Shown here in pieces: positions 17,691-28,131 of a stretch of DNA of 64,000 nt. The notes beneath the pieces are model-generated. The model saw only the letters and a list, made by a program, of their open reading frames with translations, made no database searches and had not been told where the DNA came from. The position numbers and the translations under genes are program-made. Positions within the stretch are counted from its first letter, which is position 1. Every line of letters begins with the position of its first letter. The DNA comes from Orenia metallireducens (lineage in GTDB: Bacteria; Bacillota; Halanaerobiia; Halobacteroidales; Halobacteroidaceae): positions 1 through 64,000 of the forward strand of contig NZ_PVNB01000018.1 of assembly GCF_003001995.1 (NCBI RefSeq), given 5' to 3'.

Positions 17691-18110
17691 ATGAGCGAAG
17701 TTGAAAATGGTGTAGGAAGCATTAAGATTGCTAATGAAGTTGTAGGGATCATTGCTGGTTTGGCTGCTACTGAAATTGAGGGAGTAGCAGGAATGAGTGG
17801 TGGTATAGCTGGTGGAATTGCAGATATATTAAGAAAGAACAATTTATCTAAAGGTGTTAGGGTGGAGGTCGGAGAGACTGAAGCTGCTGTAGATTTATAT
17901 ACAATCATGAAATATGGAGTAAAGATACCTGAAGTTTCTCGAGAGATTCAAGAGAATGTCAAGAGATCGATTGAAAGCATGACTGGTTTAGATGTAGTAG
18001 AGGTTAATGTTCATGTTCAAGGTATCAGTTTTGAAGATGAAGAAGCAGAAGAGGAAGAAGAAGTTGAAGAAGAGGAAACAGAAGAAGTAGAAGTTCCTAG
18101 AGTAAGATAA
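17691..18110 (+). CDS. Asp23/Gls24 envelope stress protein
   Basis: A 139-residue Asp23/Gls24-family (DUF322) protein: GSIKIANEVVGIIAGLAATEIEGVAGM at the N-terminus, then the alpha/beta domain with VYTIMKYGVKIPEVS-like and IESMTGLDVVEVNVHVQGISF. The last 20 residues are almost all Glu/Asp, Val and Thr, a very acidic tail. In staphylococci Asp23 coats the membrane via AmaP; an amaP homologue and a DUF2273 gene follow here, giving the usual cluster. Start after AAGGAGGGG. Confidence 0.9.
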   Translation: MSEVENGVGSIKIANEVVGIIAGLAATEIEGVAGMSGGIAGGIADILRKNNLSKGVRVEVGETEAAVDLYTIMKYGVKIPEVSREIQENVKRSIESMTGLDVVEVNVHVQGISFEDEEAEEEEEVEEEETEEVEVPRVR

Positions 18111-18119
18111 GCACTAGAA

Positions 18120-18150
18120 AAGCTAGCTCTTGTTTAAAGGGTTAGCTTCT
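18120..18150 (+). terminator. Weak terminator or attenuator after asp23
   Basis: AAGCTAGCTCTT (18120-18131) pairs with AAGGGTTAGCTT (18137-18148) through two G-U pairs; only a weak T-rich run follows, so partial read-through to amaP is likely. Confidence 0.6.
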
Positions 18151-18330
18151 CTTATATTTCTGGTGATTTTTTATAAAAATAAACATTATAATATTTGTTA
18201 AAAACATTAAGCTAATACTTCTAATATATTTTAGATCTGGGTATGATTATACATAATAGGTTCCAACCTGAAAGTTATTATTCTTTAAATATTGTTACTA
18301 AAAACTGCTACTTTAGAGAGGAGTTTAAAG

Positions 18331-18873
18331 ATGACAGTTATTGACAAATTATTAATATTGCTGATTGATTTCATTACTATGATTCTTTCTATCTTGCTAA
18401 TTGGTCTTTACTCAGGTATATTGGATATTAAGTTCTTAATTGCTAACTTTGAAAATTATCAAAAATATACTGTAGGAATAGAGGGGATAGTTGTAGGGGC
18501 GGTCTTGTTTTTAATCTCTATCAGAATTTTACAGCTATTCTTTAGAAAAAAGAAGGTAAAGCAGGCTATAGTTGCTAGAAATGAATTCGGTGATGTAAAT
18601 ATCTCTTTAGATGCTATCAATAGCTTGGTCCATGACATAGTTAAAGAAGAGTCCAATGCTAAGGACATACAATCTAAGATCAAGGTCAAAGAGGATGGAG
18701 TACATGTCTATTTAAATTTTGTTGTTGATAGTAGGACTATTATTCCTGAGCTGTCAGAGCGCTTACAAGAGATATTAAAGGCTAGAGTAAGTGAGTCTAC
18801 AGGGGTTAAGATATCGAAAGTACAGATTCTAATTAAAGAGATTAAAAGAGAAGAAAGAGCAAGATTAGACTAA
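18331..18873 (+). CDS. amaP: Alkaline shock response membrane anchor protein AmaP
   Basis: A 180-residue protein with two N-terminal membrane helices (about residues 10-28 and 48-68), then RKKKVKQA and a soluble Asp23-like domain with VHDIVKEE and VHVYLNFVVDSRTIIPELSE. It should anchor Asp23 to the membrane. Start at ATG 18331 behind GAGAGGAG; the frame is open from 18292 but has no signal there. It overlaps functionally with asp23 upstream and the DUF2273 gene 17 bp downstream. Confidence 0.87.
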   Translation: MTVIDKLLILLIDFITMILSILLIGLYSGILDIKFLIANFENYQKYTVGIEGIVVGAVLFLISIRILQLFFRKKKVKQAIVARNEFGDVNISLDAINSLVHDIVKEESNAKDIQSKIKVKEDGVHVYLNFVVDSRTIIPELSERLQEILKARVSESTGVKISKVQILIKEIKREERARLD

Positions 18874-18890
18874 AAGAGAGGTGTTTAATA

Positions 18891-19124
18891 GTGATTAATA
18901 AGAATGATCTAATGGAACTTTTAAACCTCTTAACTGATTATAAAGGTAGAATTTTAGGAATTCTACTTGGTTTTGTGATTGCTTTATTAATTATTAACTT
19001 TGGTATTATCTTGTCAATCTTTATTATTATCTGTGTAGTTATTGGATATTATCTGGGGATGCGTTATGATAATAAACAGGACTTCAAAGATTTGATTAAT
19101 GATATTCTACCAAATAATGAATAA
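18891..19124 (+). CDS. DUF2273 small membrane protein
   Basis: A 77-residue protein with a GTG start and two hydrophobic segments (about residues 19-36 and 38-54) after LLNLLTDYKGRILGILLGF, a typical DUF2273 pattern. Such genes accompany asp23 and amaP in many Firmicutes; the exact role is not known to me. Confidence 0.82.
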   Translation: MINKNDLMELLNLLTDYKGRILGILLGFVIALLIINFGIILSIFIIICVVIGYYLGMRYDNKQDFKDLINDILPNNE

Positions 19125-19159
19125 TTATTGTTGAGACTATTAAAATTAATTAATAATTT

Positions 19160-19189
19160 ACCACCTAATTAAGTCATGGGTGGTTTTTT
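19160..19189 (+). terminator. Intrinsic terminator after DUF2273 gene
   Basis: ACCACCT (19160-19166) and GGGTGGT (19178-19184) form the stem, followed by a run of six T residues. Ends the asp23 cluster. Confidence 0.8.
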
Positions 19190-19195
19190 AAATGA

Positions 19196-19282
19196 GAAGT
19201 TGAGTTTAAGTCTGATTATAAGCTCAAGTCTAAGTCTTAAGCTTAGCCTTGATTTTAATCTTAGACTTAAGCTTAACCATAA
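19196..19282. repeat. TTAAGCTTAAG-word hairpin tract before nusB
   Basis: Words such as AAGTTGAGTTTAAG, AAGTCTAAGTC, then the complements CTTAGACTTAAGCTTAA. The two halves pair to a long imperfect hairpin ending 18 bp before the nusB start. Related tracts lie at 34350-34428, 47858-47936, 57824-57870 and 60376-60455. Confidence 0.6.
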
Positions 19283-19299
19283 TTTGGGGAGGAAATAAT

Positions 19300-19734
19300 A
19301 TGACTAGGGAATTAAACAGGCATGAAGCAAGAGAAGTAGCAGTACAGTTATTATACCAGATGGATATCAATCAAGAGAGTTTGGAGGAGAATCTAGAGGT
19401 TTTAAAGTCTGAACAGCCTGAATTGATGTTAGAAGAGAGTTTTTTATTGGAGTTACTAGAAGGTACTTATGAGAAGTTAGAAGAGCTAGATAATACAATT
19501 GATCAGAATGTTGTCGATTGGAAAGTAGATAGAATGGGTAAGGTAGATAGAAATATTATCAGATTAGCCATGTATGAGATTCTATTTAGACAGGATATTC
19601 CAGTAGCAGTCTCTATTAATGAAGCAGTAGAGTTAGCTAAGAGTTTTAGTGATGAGAAGTCGGCTAACTTCATCAATGGCATTTTAGGAAAATTGGTCGA
19701 TGCTTTAGATTTGGAGATAAAAGAGGAGGAGTAA
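19300..19734 (+). CDS. nusB: Transcription antitermination factor NusB
   Basis: A 144-residue NusB, all helical, with RHEAREVAVQLLYQMD at the N-terminus and the family endings AMYEILFRQDIPVAVSINEAVELAK and FINGILGKL. It binds boxA RNA with NusE (S10) for rRNA antitermination. The frame is open from 19249 but that part is the repeat tract; the ATG at 19300 follows GGGGAGG. Six bases before the TsaD-like gene. Confidence 0.95.
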   Translation: MTRELNRHEAREVAVQLLYQMDINQESLEENLEVLKSEQPELMLEESFLLELLEGTYEKLEELDNTIDQNVVDWKVDRMGKVDRNIIRLAMYEILFRQDIPVAVSINEAVELAKSFSDEKSANFINGILGKLVDALDLEIKEEE

Positions 19735-19740
19735 TTAAAG

Positions 19741-20679
19741 TTGATTTTAGGGATAGATACCAGTAATTATACAACTTCAGTTGCTTTAATGACTCTAGAA
19801 GGTAAATTAGTTAAGCAGAAGCGAGAGAGGCTAAAGGTTGACTTAGGGGAGAGGGGCTTACGCCAATCAGAGGCTCTATTTCAGCATGTGGAGCAGCTAC
19901 CAGCTTTGATTGCTGAGGTTGCAGAAGCTAGCAAGGATAAGTTGACTAAGATAATAGTCAGCACTAAGCCTTGCCCCCAAGAAGGCTCTTATATGCCAGT
20001 CTTTAAAGTAGGCTTTGGACATGCTAAGGCTCTAGCAAGTGTTTTAAACATACCCTTGATTAAGACTTCCCATCAGGAGGGGCATCTGATGGCGGGTTTA
20101 TGGTCTGCAAAGATAAATCTACATAATTTTTTGGCTGTTCATCTATCTGGGGGAACTTCAGAGGTACTGAAGGTAGAACAGAGTAATAATCATTTTGATA
20201 TTACAGAGTTGGGAGCTTCTCAAGATTTACATGCTGGTCAATTCATAGATAGAGTTGGTGTAGCACTAGGGTTATCCTTTCCAGCAGGACCCCAGCTAGA
20301 AAGTTTGGCTACTAAAGGTGAATTAGGCAAGGTCAGTATTCCATCTTCAATACAAGGCTATCAGATGAGCTTCTCTGGACCAGCATCAGCAGCGATGAGA
20401 TTGATTAAAACTGCTAAAGCTTCAGCAGATATAGCTTTAGCTGTGCAGCAGTGTATAGCCAATTCTTTGGAGAAGGTTTTAAAGAAAGCAATTGTTGAAG
20501 AGAAAAGCAAAGATATCTTAATCGTTGGTGGTGTAGCAGCCAATCAGTACATCAGAGAGAGATTAAAGAAACGTTTAGAACATCCTGCTGTAGGTGCTAA
20601 ACTATACTTTGCTGACCCTAAATGGAGTAGTGATAACGCAGTGGGTGTTGCTGCAATGGGGCTAAAAAGTGATGATTAA
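19741..20679 (+). CDS. TsaD/Kae1-like paralogue (annotated elsewhere as O-sialoglycoprotein endopeptidase)
   Basis: A 312-residue ASKHA-fold protein. GIDTSNYTTSVAL begins the ATP fold, HQEGH carries the H-x3-H metal ligands of TsaD, HLSGGTSE the phosphate loop, GGVAANQYIRERL and the final DNAVGVAAMG supply the rest. True TsaD is a little longer and normally has different spacing; in clostridia this type is often found next to nusB in addition to genuine tsaD. A role in tRNA t6A synthesis or another carbamoylation is inference. Starts with TTG behind GAGGAGG. Its stop codon is the first codon of a repeat element. Confidence 0.75.
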   Translation: MILGIDTSNYTTSVALMTLEGKLVKQKRERLKVDLGERGLRQSEALFQHVEQLPALIAEVAEASKDKLTKIIVSTKPCPQEGSYMPVFKVGFGHAKALASVLNIPLIKTSHQEGHLMAGLWSAKINLHNFLAVHLSGGTSEVLKVEQSNNHFDITELGASQDLHAGQFIDRVGVALGLSFPAGPQLESLATKGELGKVSIPSSIQGYQMSFSGPASAAMRLIKTAKASADIALAVQQCIANSLEKVLKKAIVEEKSKDILIVGGVAANQYIRERLKKRLEHPAVGAKLYFADPKWSSDNAVGVAAMGLKSDD

Positions 20680-20950
20680 TGGACTTATTGTGACACACTT
20701 TAAAATTGAGAATTAAAAGATTTTCAAACCGAAAAAAATTTCTGTTTGAATGAAGCAAGTATTTTCAAGGGATAAAAATAGTTGCAGAATCTTTGAATTA
20801 GAAGTACTATATTTCTCTAATTCAATAGATGTTGGTTGCTGAGTGAGTTGAATTTTTTTCTTGATTTTTTGGTTACTTTTTCATCAAGGAAAAATGTAAC
20901 CCGCCCTTAGGCGGAACCTGAGGTTTTGATTACTTTTTAAAAATAAATAT
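20677..20950. repeat. Long TIR element, copy B
   Basis: Starts with TTAATGGACTTATTGTGACA, the family terminal repeat, whose first TAA is the stop codon of the TsaD-like gene. The interior resembles copies A and C (TGTTTGAATGAAGCAAG, TTGGTTACTTTTTCATCAAGG and its complement GGAAAAATGTAACC). The right end is degenerate. It fills the 308-bp gap before murI. Confidence 0.65.
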
Positions 20951-20987
20951 TTATAAGTAAACTATCCCTAATTGTTTTGGAGGTGAG

Positions 20988-21755
20988 ATGGTGAAAATAG
21001 GCTTTTTAGATTCTGGAATAGGTGGACTTACAGTATTGAAAGAGGCTTTGAAAATATTGCCTAATCATGAGTATATCTACTATGCTGATACTGAAAATGT
21101 TCCTTATGGCATTAAGCCTAAAAATGAAGTAAAAAATTATATTTTTAATGCAGTTGATTTTATTATCAAGCAAGGAGTTAAAGCAGTATTAATAGCTTGT
21201 AATACAGCCACTAGTATTGCAATAAAAGATCTACGACAACAATATAATATTCCTATTATAGGAATGGAGCCGGCTGTTAAACCAGCTGTAGAAAATTGTG
21301 ATGGTAAGAGGGTTTTAGTACTGGCTACTCCTTTGACGTTAAAAGAAGAGAAATATCAAAAGTTGGTTTCTAGATTAGATTCTAAAGATATTGTTGATTC
21401 ATTGCCGTTACCAGAGTTAGTAGAATTTGCTGAAAATTTTGTATTTGATGAAGAGATAATAACTAGATATTTAAAAGATAAATTTGCACCCTATAATCTG
21501 AATGCTTATGGGACAATTGTGCTGGGGTGTACTCATTTTCCTTTTTATAAAAGCTTCTTTAGAGAGATACTTCCTGCTCATATAGATATAATTGATGGTA
21601 ATTTGGCTACAGTAAAGCACTTAAAAAGGAGCATAGAAGAAAGATACTCTAATATAAATACTGATAGTCAAGGAAAAGTTAATTTTTATCTTTCTGGTAA
21701 TAAAGTTTGTGAAGATGTAGTTTTAGATAAGTATATGGGGATTTTAAAATCATAG
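20988..21755 (+). CDS. murI: Glutamate racemase
   Basis: A 255-residue MurI. The two catalytic cysteines are in IACNTATS and LGCTHFPF, with DSGIGGLTV at residues 8-16 and NVPYG. It makes D-glutamate for peptidoglycan. Start follows TTGGAGGTG. After its TAG stop the same frame continues for 28 sense codons (to about 21839), so the stop may be recent; the protein is already close to full length. Confidence 0.94.
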   Translation: MVKIGFLDSGIGGLTVLKEALKILPNHEYIYYADTENVPYGIKPKNEVKNYIFNAVDFIIKQGVKAVLIACNTATSIAIKDLRQQYNIPIIGMEPAVKPAVENCDGKRVLVLATPLTLKEEKYQKLVSRLDSKDIVDSLPLPELVEFAENFVFDEEIITRYLKDKFAPYNLNAYGTIVLGCTHFPFYKSFFREILPAHIDIIDGNLATVKHLKRSIEERYSNINTDSQGKVNFYLSGNKVCEDVVLDKYMGILKS

Positions 21756-22084
21756 GAAGTTATTGCAATTGAAGATAATAAATATAGTGTAGATAAATTT
21801 GAAGAATTATTAGGTAGGGATAGCCTAATTTGGAAGATATAGAAGAAGTGAAAAATTTACAAGAGATAATATATTACAGAAATCATTAAAGATTTTGTAT
21901 TTGGTTTGTTATAATATTGAGCAACAGGTTTAAATCTGTTACTTATCAGAGCGATTATAAAGTTTCTCAAAAACATGAAACTTTATTTCTTCTCACAAGA
22001 GTCCAAAGGATTTGTAGAAAGAGTGAAGAAATTTGATAATGATTATTGTTTTACTCGTTACTGAACTTAAAAGGAGGATTAGTT
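21756..22084. other. Intergenic with two hairpins, no gene
   Basis: The first 84 bases keep the murI frame open and could be a decayed C-terminus. Further on, AACAG/CTGTT at about 21923-21940 and AAAGTTTC (21959-21966) with GAAACTTT (21977-21984) form hairpins downstream of a TATAAT box, so a structured leader of the next gene is possible. Confidence 0.4.
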
Positions 22085-22987
22085 ATGGAAAGAATCAAGT
22101 TAAGTGATACATTAGAGATATCAAGAGTTGTTCACGGGCATTGGCGTTTAGCAGACTGGGATATGTCTAAAGAAGAGATTATAGAGCTGGTGGAAGAATG
22201 TCTAGAGTTAGGGATAACCACCTTTGACCATGCAGATATCTATGGTAATTATACCTGTGAAGGTATTTTGGGAGAGGCTTTAAGTCTAAAGCCTAAGCTA
22301 AGGGATGAAATTGAGCTAGTAACTAAGTGTGGAATTAAGTTAATCTCTGAAAATCGTCCTGAACACAAGATTAAATCTTATGATACCAGTAAGGAACATA
22401 TTAGAAAATCTGTGGAGAATTCTTTAAGAAATTTTAAGACAGATTATATAGATTTGCTGTTGATTCATCGCCCTGATCCTTTTATGGATGCCGATCAAGT
22501 AGCAGAGGTATTTACAGAGTTAAAAGAAGAAGGTAAGGTGTTAAACTTTGGAGTCTCTAACTTCAAAGCCCATCAATTTAGTTTATTGAGCTCTCGTTTA
22601 GATTTTCCTCTGTTAACTAATCAAATTGAGCTTTCGGTAATGGAGCTAGAGAATATAGAGGATGGGACATTAGATTATTGTCAAGAGAAACGGGTTGCTC
22701 CAATGGCATGGTCGCCAATGGCAGGGGGCAGGGTCTTTACTTCTCAAGATGAAAAAGCTATTAGAGTCAGAGAGACTTTAGAGCAGATAGCTAAAGAAGT
22801 CAATGCTAAGTCGATTGACCAAGTAATGTATGCTTGGTTATTAGAGCATCCAGCTAAGATAATCCCTATTGTAGGAAGTGGAAAAATAAAGCGAATCAAA
22901 AGTGCTGTTGCAGCTATGGAAATAGAGCTGAGTAGGGAGCAATGGTTTGAAATTTTACAGAGTTCAATGGGCCATGAGGTACCTTAA
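22085..22987 (+). CDS. Aldo/keto reductase (YdhF-like)
   Basis: A 300-residue aldo/keto reductase. The catalytic tetrad is visible as Asp and Tyr in FDHADIYGNY, Lys in LVTKCG and His in LLLIHRPDP. The phosphate-binding end IIPIVGSGKIKRIKSA binds NADP(H). Closest in wording to E. coli YdhF; substrate unknown. ATG at 22085 follows AAAGGAGG; the open frame from 22046 has no start signal. Single gene, followed by a strong terminator. Confidence 0.88.
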   Translation: MERIKLSDTLEISRVVHGHWRLADWDMSKEEIIELVEECLELGITTFDHADIYGNYTCEGILGEALSLKPKLRDEIELVTKCGIKLISENRPEHKIKSYDTSKEHIRKSVENSLRNFKTDYIDLLLIHRPDPFMDADQVAEVFTELKEEGKVLNFGVSNFKAHQFSLLSSRLDFPLLTNQIELSVMELENIEDGTLDYCQEKRVAPMAWSPMAGGRVFTSQDEKAIRVRETLEQIAKEVNAKSIDQVMYAWLLEHPAKIIPIVGSGKIKRIKSAVAAMEIELSREQWFEILQSSMGHEVP

Positions 22988-22994
22988 ATATTAT

Positions 22995-23032
22995 AAAACT
23001 ACCTACTTTCATTTGAAAGTAGGTAGTTTTAT
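22995..23032 (+). terminator. Strong terminator after aldo/keto reductase
   Basis: A 16-bp perfect stem: AAAACTACCTACTTTC (22995-23010), loop ATTT, then its exact complement (23015-23030) ending in TTTT. Its symmetric ends would let it work on both strands. Confidence 0.88.
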
Positions 23033-23170
23033 AATTGCAATAAACAGGAAGCAAAATTGACTTATATTTAACAATTAAAAGATAATAATTATTAAAGAAT
23101 GATAAATAAAGTTGATTGTTACTTTAAATTAGATAGAAAAGTCAGATATTTTTTAATTTTTTATATAATA

Positions 23171-23221
23171 TTGCACTATATTACCACTTATGTTATAATA
23201 TAATTGTTAAAATAATAACAT
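23171..23221 (+). promoter_or_regulatory. Promoter and Rex-like operator of the alcohol dehydrogenase
   Basis: TTGCAC (23171-23176), a 17-bp spacer and TATAAT (23194-23199) make a good SigA promoter. Just downstream, 23204-23221 reads TTGTTAAAATAATAACAT, matching 12 of 14 fixed positions of the clostridial Rex motif TTGTTAA-N4-TTAACAA. Rex senses NADH/NAD+, a sensible control for an ethanol-forming enzyme. Confidence 0.65.
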
Positions 23222-23234
23222 TAGGGGTGATGAG

Positions 23235-24377
23235 ATGAGTACATTTTTGATTCCAAGAAATATTGAATTTGGTGAGAATTCTTTAGAGATTTTGAAAGGA
23301 TTAGAAGGAGAGAGAGCGGTTTTAGTTACAGGTGGAAGTTCAATGAAGAGATTTGGTTTCTTAGACCAAGCAGTAGATTATTTAAAAGAAGCTGGTATTG
23401 AGTCTAAAATAGTTGATGGAGTAGAGCCTAATCCATCAGTTAAGACTGTAATCAAAGGAAAAGAAGAGATGTTAGACTTTAATCCTGATTGGATCATTGC
23501 TATAGGTGGAGGTTCAGCTTTAGATGCTGCTAAGATTATGTGGGCATTTTATGAGCATCCAGATTTAGAGTTTGAAGATATTATTGAAGTAGCTTCTATG
23601 CCTAAGTTAAGAAATAAGGCTAAATTTATTGCAATTCCTTCTACTAGTGGAACAGCATCTGAGATTACAGCTTTCTCTGTTATTACAGATACAGAAAATA
23701 AGATTAAATATCCAATTGTATCTCCAGAAATTGTACCAGATATAGCAATCGTTGACCCTAAAATTCCTGCTACAATGCCAGCACATATTACAGCTAATAC
23801 TGGAATGGATGTTTTGGCACATGCAGTTGAAGCCTTTGTATCTACTGCAGCTAGTGACTATAGTGATGCTTTAGCATTAAAAGCAATCGAGATGGTATTT
23901 GAGTACTTACCTAAGGCTGTTAGTAATGGTGATGACATGGTAGCTAGAGAGAAGATGCATAATGCTTCTACAATGGCAGGAATGGCTTTCTCTAATGCAT
24001 CTTTAGGAATTGTACATAGTTTGGCTCATAAAATTGGTGGAGAATTACATGTTACTCATGGGTTAGCCAATGCTATATTACTTCCATATGTTATAGAATT
24101 TAACTATGAAGCTGCTAAAGAGAAGTTTGAAATAGTCGAAAAGGCATTAGGTGTAGATAGTTTAGCAGATTCTGTTAGAGATTTAAATAAAAAATTAGAT
24201 ATAGTACCTTCATTTAAAGCAATAGACTGGTTAGATTATACTGAGAAGGATTTTGAAAATATACTAGATAGAATGTCAAAAAATGCTCATCAAGATCCAT
24301 GTACATTAACCAATCCACAAGAGCCTACTGTTGAAGATATGAAACAGATTTATACTGACTCTTTCTATGGGAATTAA
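23235..24377 (+). CDS. Iron-containing alcohol dehydrogenase
   Basis: A 380-residue group III alcohol dehydrogenase. The GGGSALDAAK NAD(P) loop is near residue 95. The metal ligands lie in TGMDVLAHAVEAFVS, VHSLAHKIGG and VTHGLANAILLPYV. The family includes butanol/ethanol dehydrogenases and 1,3-propanediol dehydrogenase, here most likely reducing an aldehyde to regenerate NAD+. The upstream Rex-like site supports a fermentative role. Start after GGGGTGATG. Confidence 0.92.
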   Translation: MSTFLIPRNIEFGENSLEILKGLEGERAVLVTGGSSMKRFGFLDQAVDYLKEAGIESKIVDGVEPNPSVKTVIKGKEEMLDFNPDWIIAIGGGSALDAAKIMWAFYEHPDLEFEDIIEVASMPKLRNKAKFIAIPSTSGTASEITAFSVITDTENKIKYPIVSPEIVPDIAIVDPKIPATMPAHITANTGMDVLAHAVEAFVSTAASDYSDALALKAIEMVFEYLPKAVSNGDDMVAREKMHNASTMAGMAFSNASLGIVHSLAHKIGGELHVTHGLANAILLPYVIEFNYEAAKEKFEIVEKALGVDSLADSVRDLNKKLDIVPSFKAIDWLDYTEKDFENILDRMSKNAHQDPCTLTNPQEPTVEDMKQIYTDSFYGN

Positions 24378-24798
24378 TCAAGTCAAGCTTAGAAGGTAAT
24401 AGACTCAAAAATAAAATATTTTACTTAAAATAACCTAAAGCCACGGGATTTAATCTCGTGGCATTAATATTAAATGAGCAGATGAAAATTATTCCTGTAA
24501 ATTAAAGGTGAGAGATAAAGTTACACTTTGGGTGTTAAGTAGATAGGTGGGTAGGAAGTACCTAACTACCTAAATTTCTAACTCCTAGCCATCTAATACT
24601 CTACTCATAAAGTTTTAGTTATAAATGAAAAGAAGAGTAGGGTATTTTAATAATTTAGATGACATGTATTATTATTTATTCAAGAAAAGTTGATTTTAGC
24701 AACTAAATTGATATAATTATAATAATTAGTTTTATATTTTTATGCAATTTACTATTACTAATTAGAAAATCTATATAAATTAGGAGGAGAGAGTACAA
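24378..24798. other. Intergenic 421 bp: hairpin, word tract, leader
   Basis: No gene. GCCACGGGAT (24440-24449) pairs with ATCTCGTGGC (24453-24462) as a probable terminator. A word tract (24536-24606) follows, then AT-rich leader up to the TAGGAGGAG ribosome-binding site of nfnA. Confidence 0.6.
24536..24606. repeat. GTAGGTAGTTAGG-word tract
   Basis: AGATAGGTGGGTAGGAAG in the left half, then CCTAACTACCTAAATTTC and TAACTCCTAGCCATC as complements in the right half. The same family occurs in the glycine-riboswitch leader at 46130-46194. Confidence 0.55.
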
Positions 24799-27022
<2,224 letters not shown>

Positions 27023-27058
27023 TGGGTGACGAGTAACAAAGTAAATAATTTTTTGATT

Positions 27059-27101
27059 AATAGGGTAGCTTAAGGTGAAAATCTTAGGCTGCCCTATTTT
27101 T
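27059..27101 (+). terminator. Intrinsic terminator after nfnAB
   Basis: AATAGGGTAGC (27059-27069) pairs with GGCTGCCCTATT (27087-27098), extended inward by CTTAAG/CTTAGG-type pairing, followed by TTTTTG. Confidence 0.85.
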
Positions 27102-27170
27102 GTTTAGAGAATGTTTTTATTGGTGATATTCTTATAGCCTAATTATAAGCATAAATAAACACTAAAGTAG

Positions 27171-27287
27171 TGTTCTTATGGTTTACTCAATCTTAAACTT
27201 AGACTTAGACGATGGTCCTTGACAGATAAAAATTGCTGTGGTACTATATGAGTATAAGAACAAATAAACATATAAGAACAAATGTTC
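27171..27287 (+). promoter_or_regulatory. Promoter and operator boxes of the glycyl-radical operon
   Basis: TTGACA (27219-27224), 17-bp spacer, TACTAT (27242-27247) is a near-consensus promoter. TATAAGAACAAAT occurs twice downstream (27253-27265 and 27271-27283, period 18), and its complement TGTTCTTAT lies upstream at 27171-27179. GAACAAATGTTC (27276-27287) is also a palindrome. Similar GAACAT/ATGTTC halves sit at the gldA promoter. The SorC regulator encoded at 33409 is the likely binder. Confidence 0.65.
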
Positions 27288-27332
27288 ACAAGATAGATTC
27301 TTAAAATGAATTTAACTAGGAGGTGATAAGTT

Positions 27333-28109
27333 GTGTCTGAAGGTCTAGTTGCTAGAATAGAGAGTTATGGGGTTTATGATGGACCAGGAATTAGAACAGT
27401 AGTCTTTCTTAAAGGATGTCCCTTAAGGTGCCAATGGTGTAGTAGTCCTGAAACTCAACATAGAGGACAGGAGTACTATTATGGTGAGGACTCTTCTAAA
27501 GGAGAGTTAGTAGGCAGATATATGAGTGTTGAAGAGGTAGTTGAAGTAGTTAAACAGGATATGACCTTCTATAATCAATCTGGTGGAGGGGTGACCTTAT
27601 CTGGAGGAGAGGTCTTATCACAAGCTAAATTTAGTGCAGAGATTTTAAAAAGATGCCAAGAAGAGTATATTCATACTGCTATTGAAACCTCTGGCTATGG
27701 GAGTTGGGGGAATTTCAAGCAGGTTTTAGAATTTACAGATTTAGTACTATTTGATATTAAGCACTTGGATAGTAATAAACATTTAGAAGTAACAGGTGTT
27801 GAGAATACTTGGATAATAGATAATTTAAGAAGAGCTGCCCAACTAAATAAGGAGATGATCATCAGAATTCCTGTCATTCCAGGAGTTAATGATAGTAAAG
27901 AAAATATCAGTCAAACTGCCCAGCTGGCACAAGAGTTAGGTATAAAAGAGGTACACCTCCTTGCTTATCATAGCTTAGGTAGGGAGAAGTATGCTAGATT
28001 GGATCGAGAATATCTCTTAGAGAATTTAGAAAGTCCTAGTGATGAGAAGATGAATTATCTGAAGAAATTAGTAGAGTCTAAAGGGATAAAGGCTCAAATT
28101 GGAGGTTGA
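27333..28109 (+). CDS. Glycyl-radical enzyme activating protein (radical SAM)
   Basis: A 258-residue radical SAM activase. The [4Fe-4S] ligands are Cys29, Cys33 and Cys36 in GCPLRCQWC, preceded by DGPGIRTVVFLKGC, with SAM-binding SGGE at residues 90-93. It lacks the ferredoxin-like insert with extra clusters found in most eliminase activases and is closer to PflA in length. It should generate the glycyl radical on the enzyme encoded 22 bp downstream. GTG start behind AGGAGGTGA. Confidence 0.92.
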   Translation: MSEGLVARIESYGVYDGPGIRTVVFLKGCPLRCQWCSSPETQHRGQEYYYGEDSSKGELVGRYMSVEEVVEVVKQDMTFYNQSGGGVTLSGGEVLSQAKFSAEILKRCQEEYIHTAIETSGYGSWGNFKQVLEFTDLVLFDIKHLDSNKHLEVTGVENTWIIDNLRRAAQLNKEMIIRIPVIPGVNDSKENISQTAQLAQELGIKEVHLLAYHSLGREKYARLDREYLLENLESPSDEKMNYLKKLVESKGIKAQIGG

Positions 28110-28131
28110 TTATAAAATAGGAGGGATGAGT

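Noticed and set aside
19249-19299. Longer NusB start
   Set aside because: The extra codons lie in a repeat tract and the ATG at 19300 has a good ribosome-binding site.
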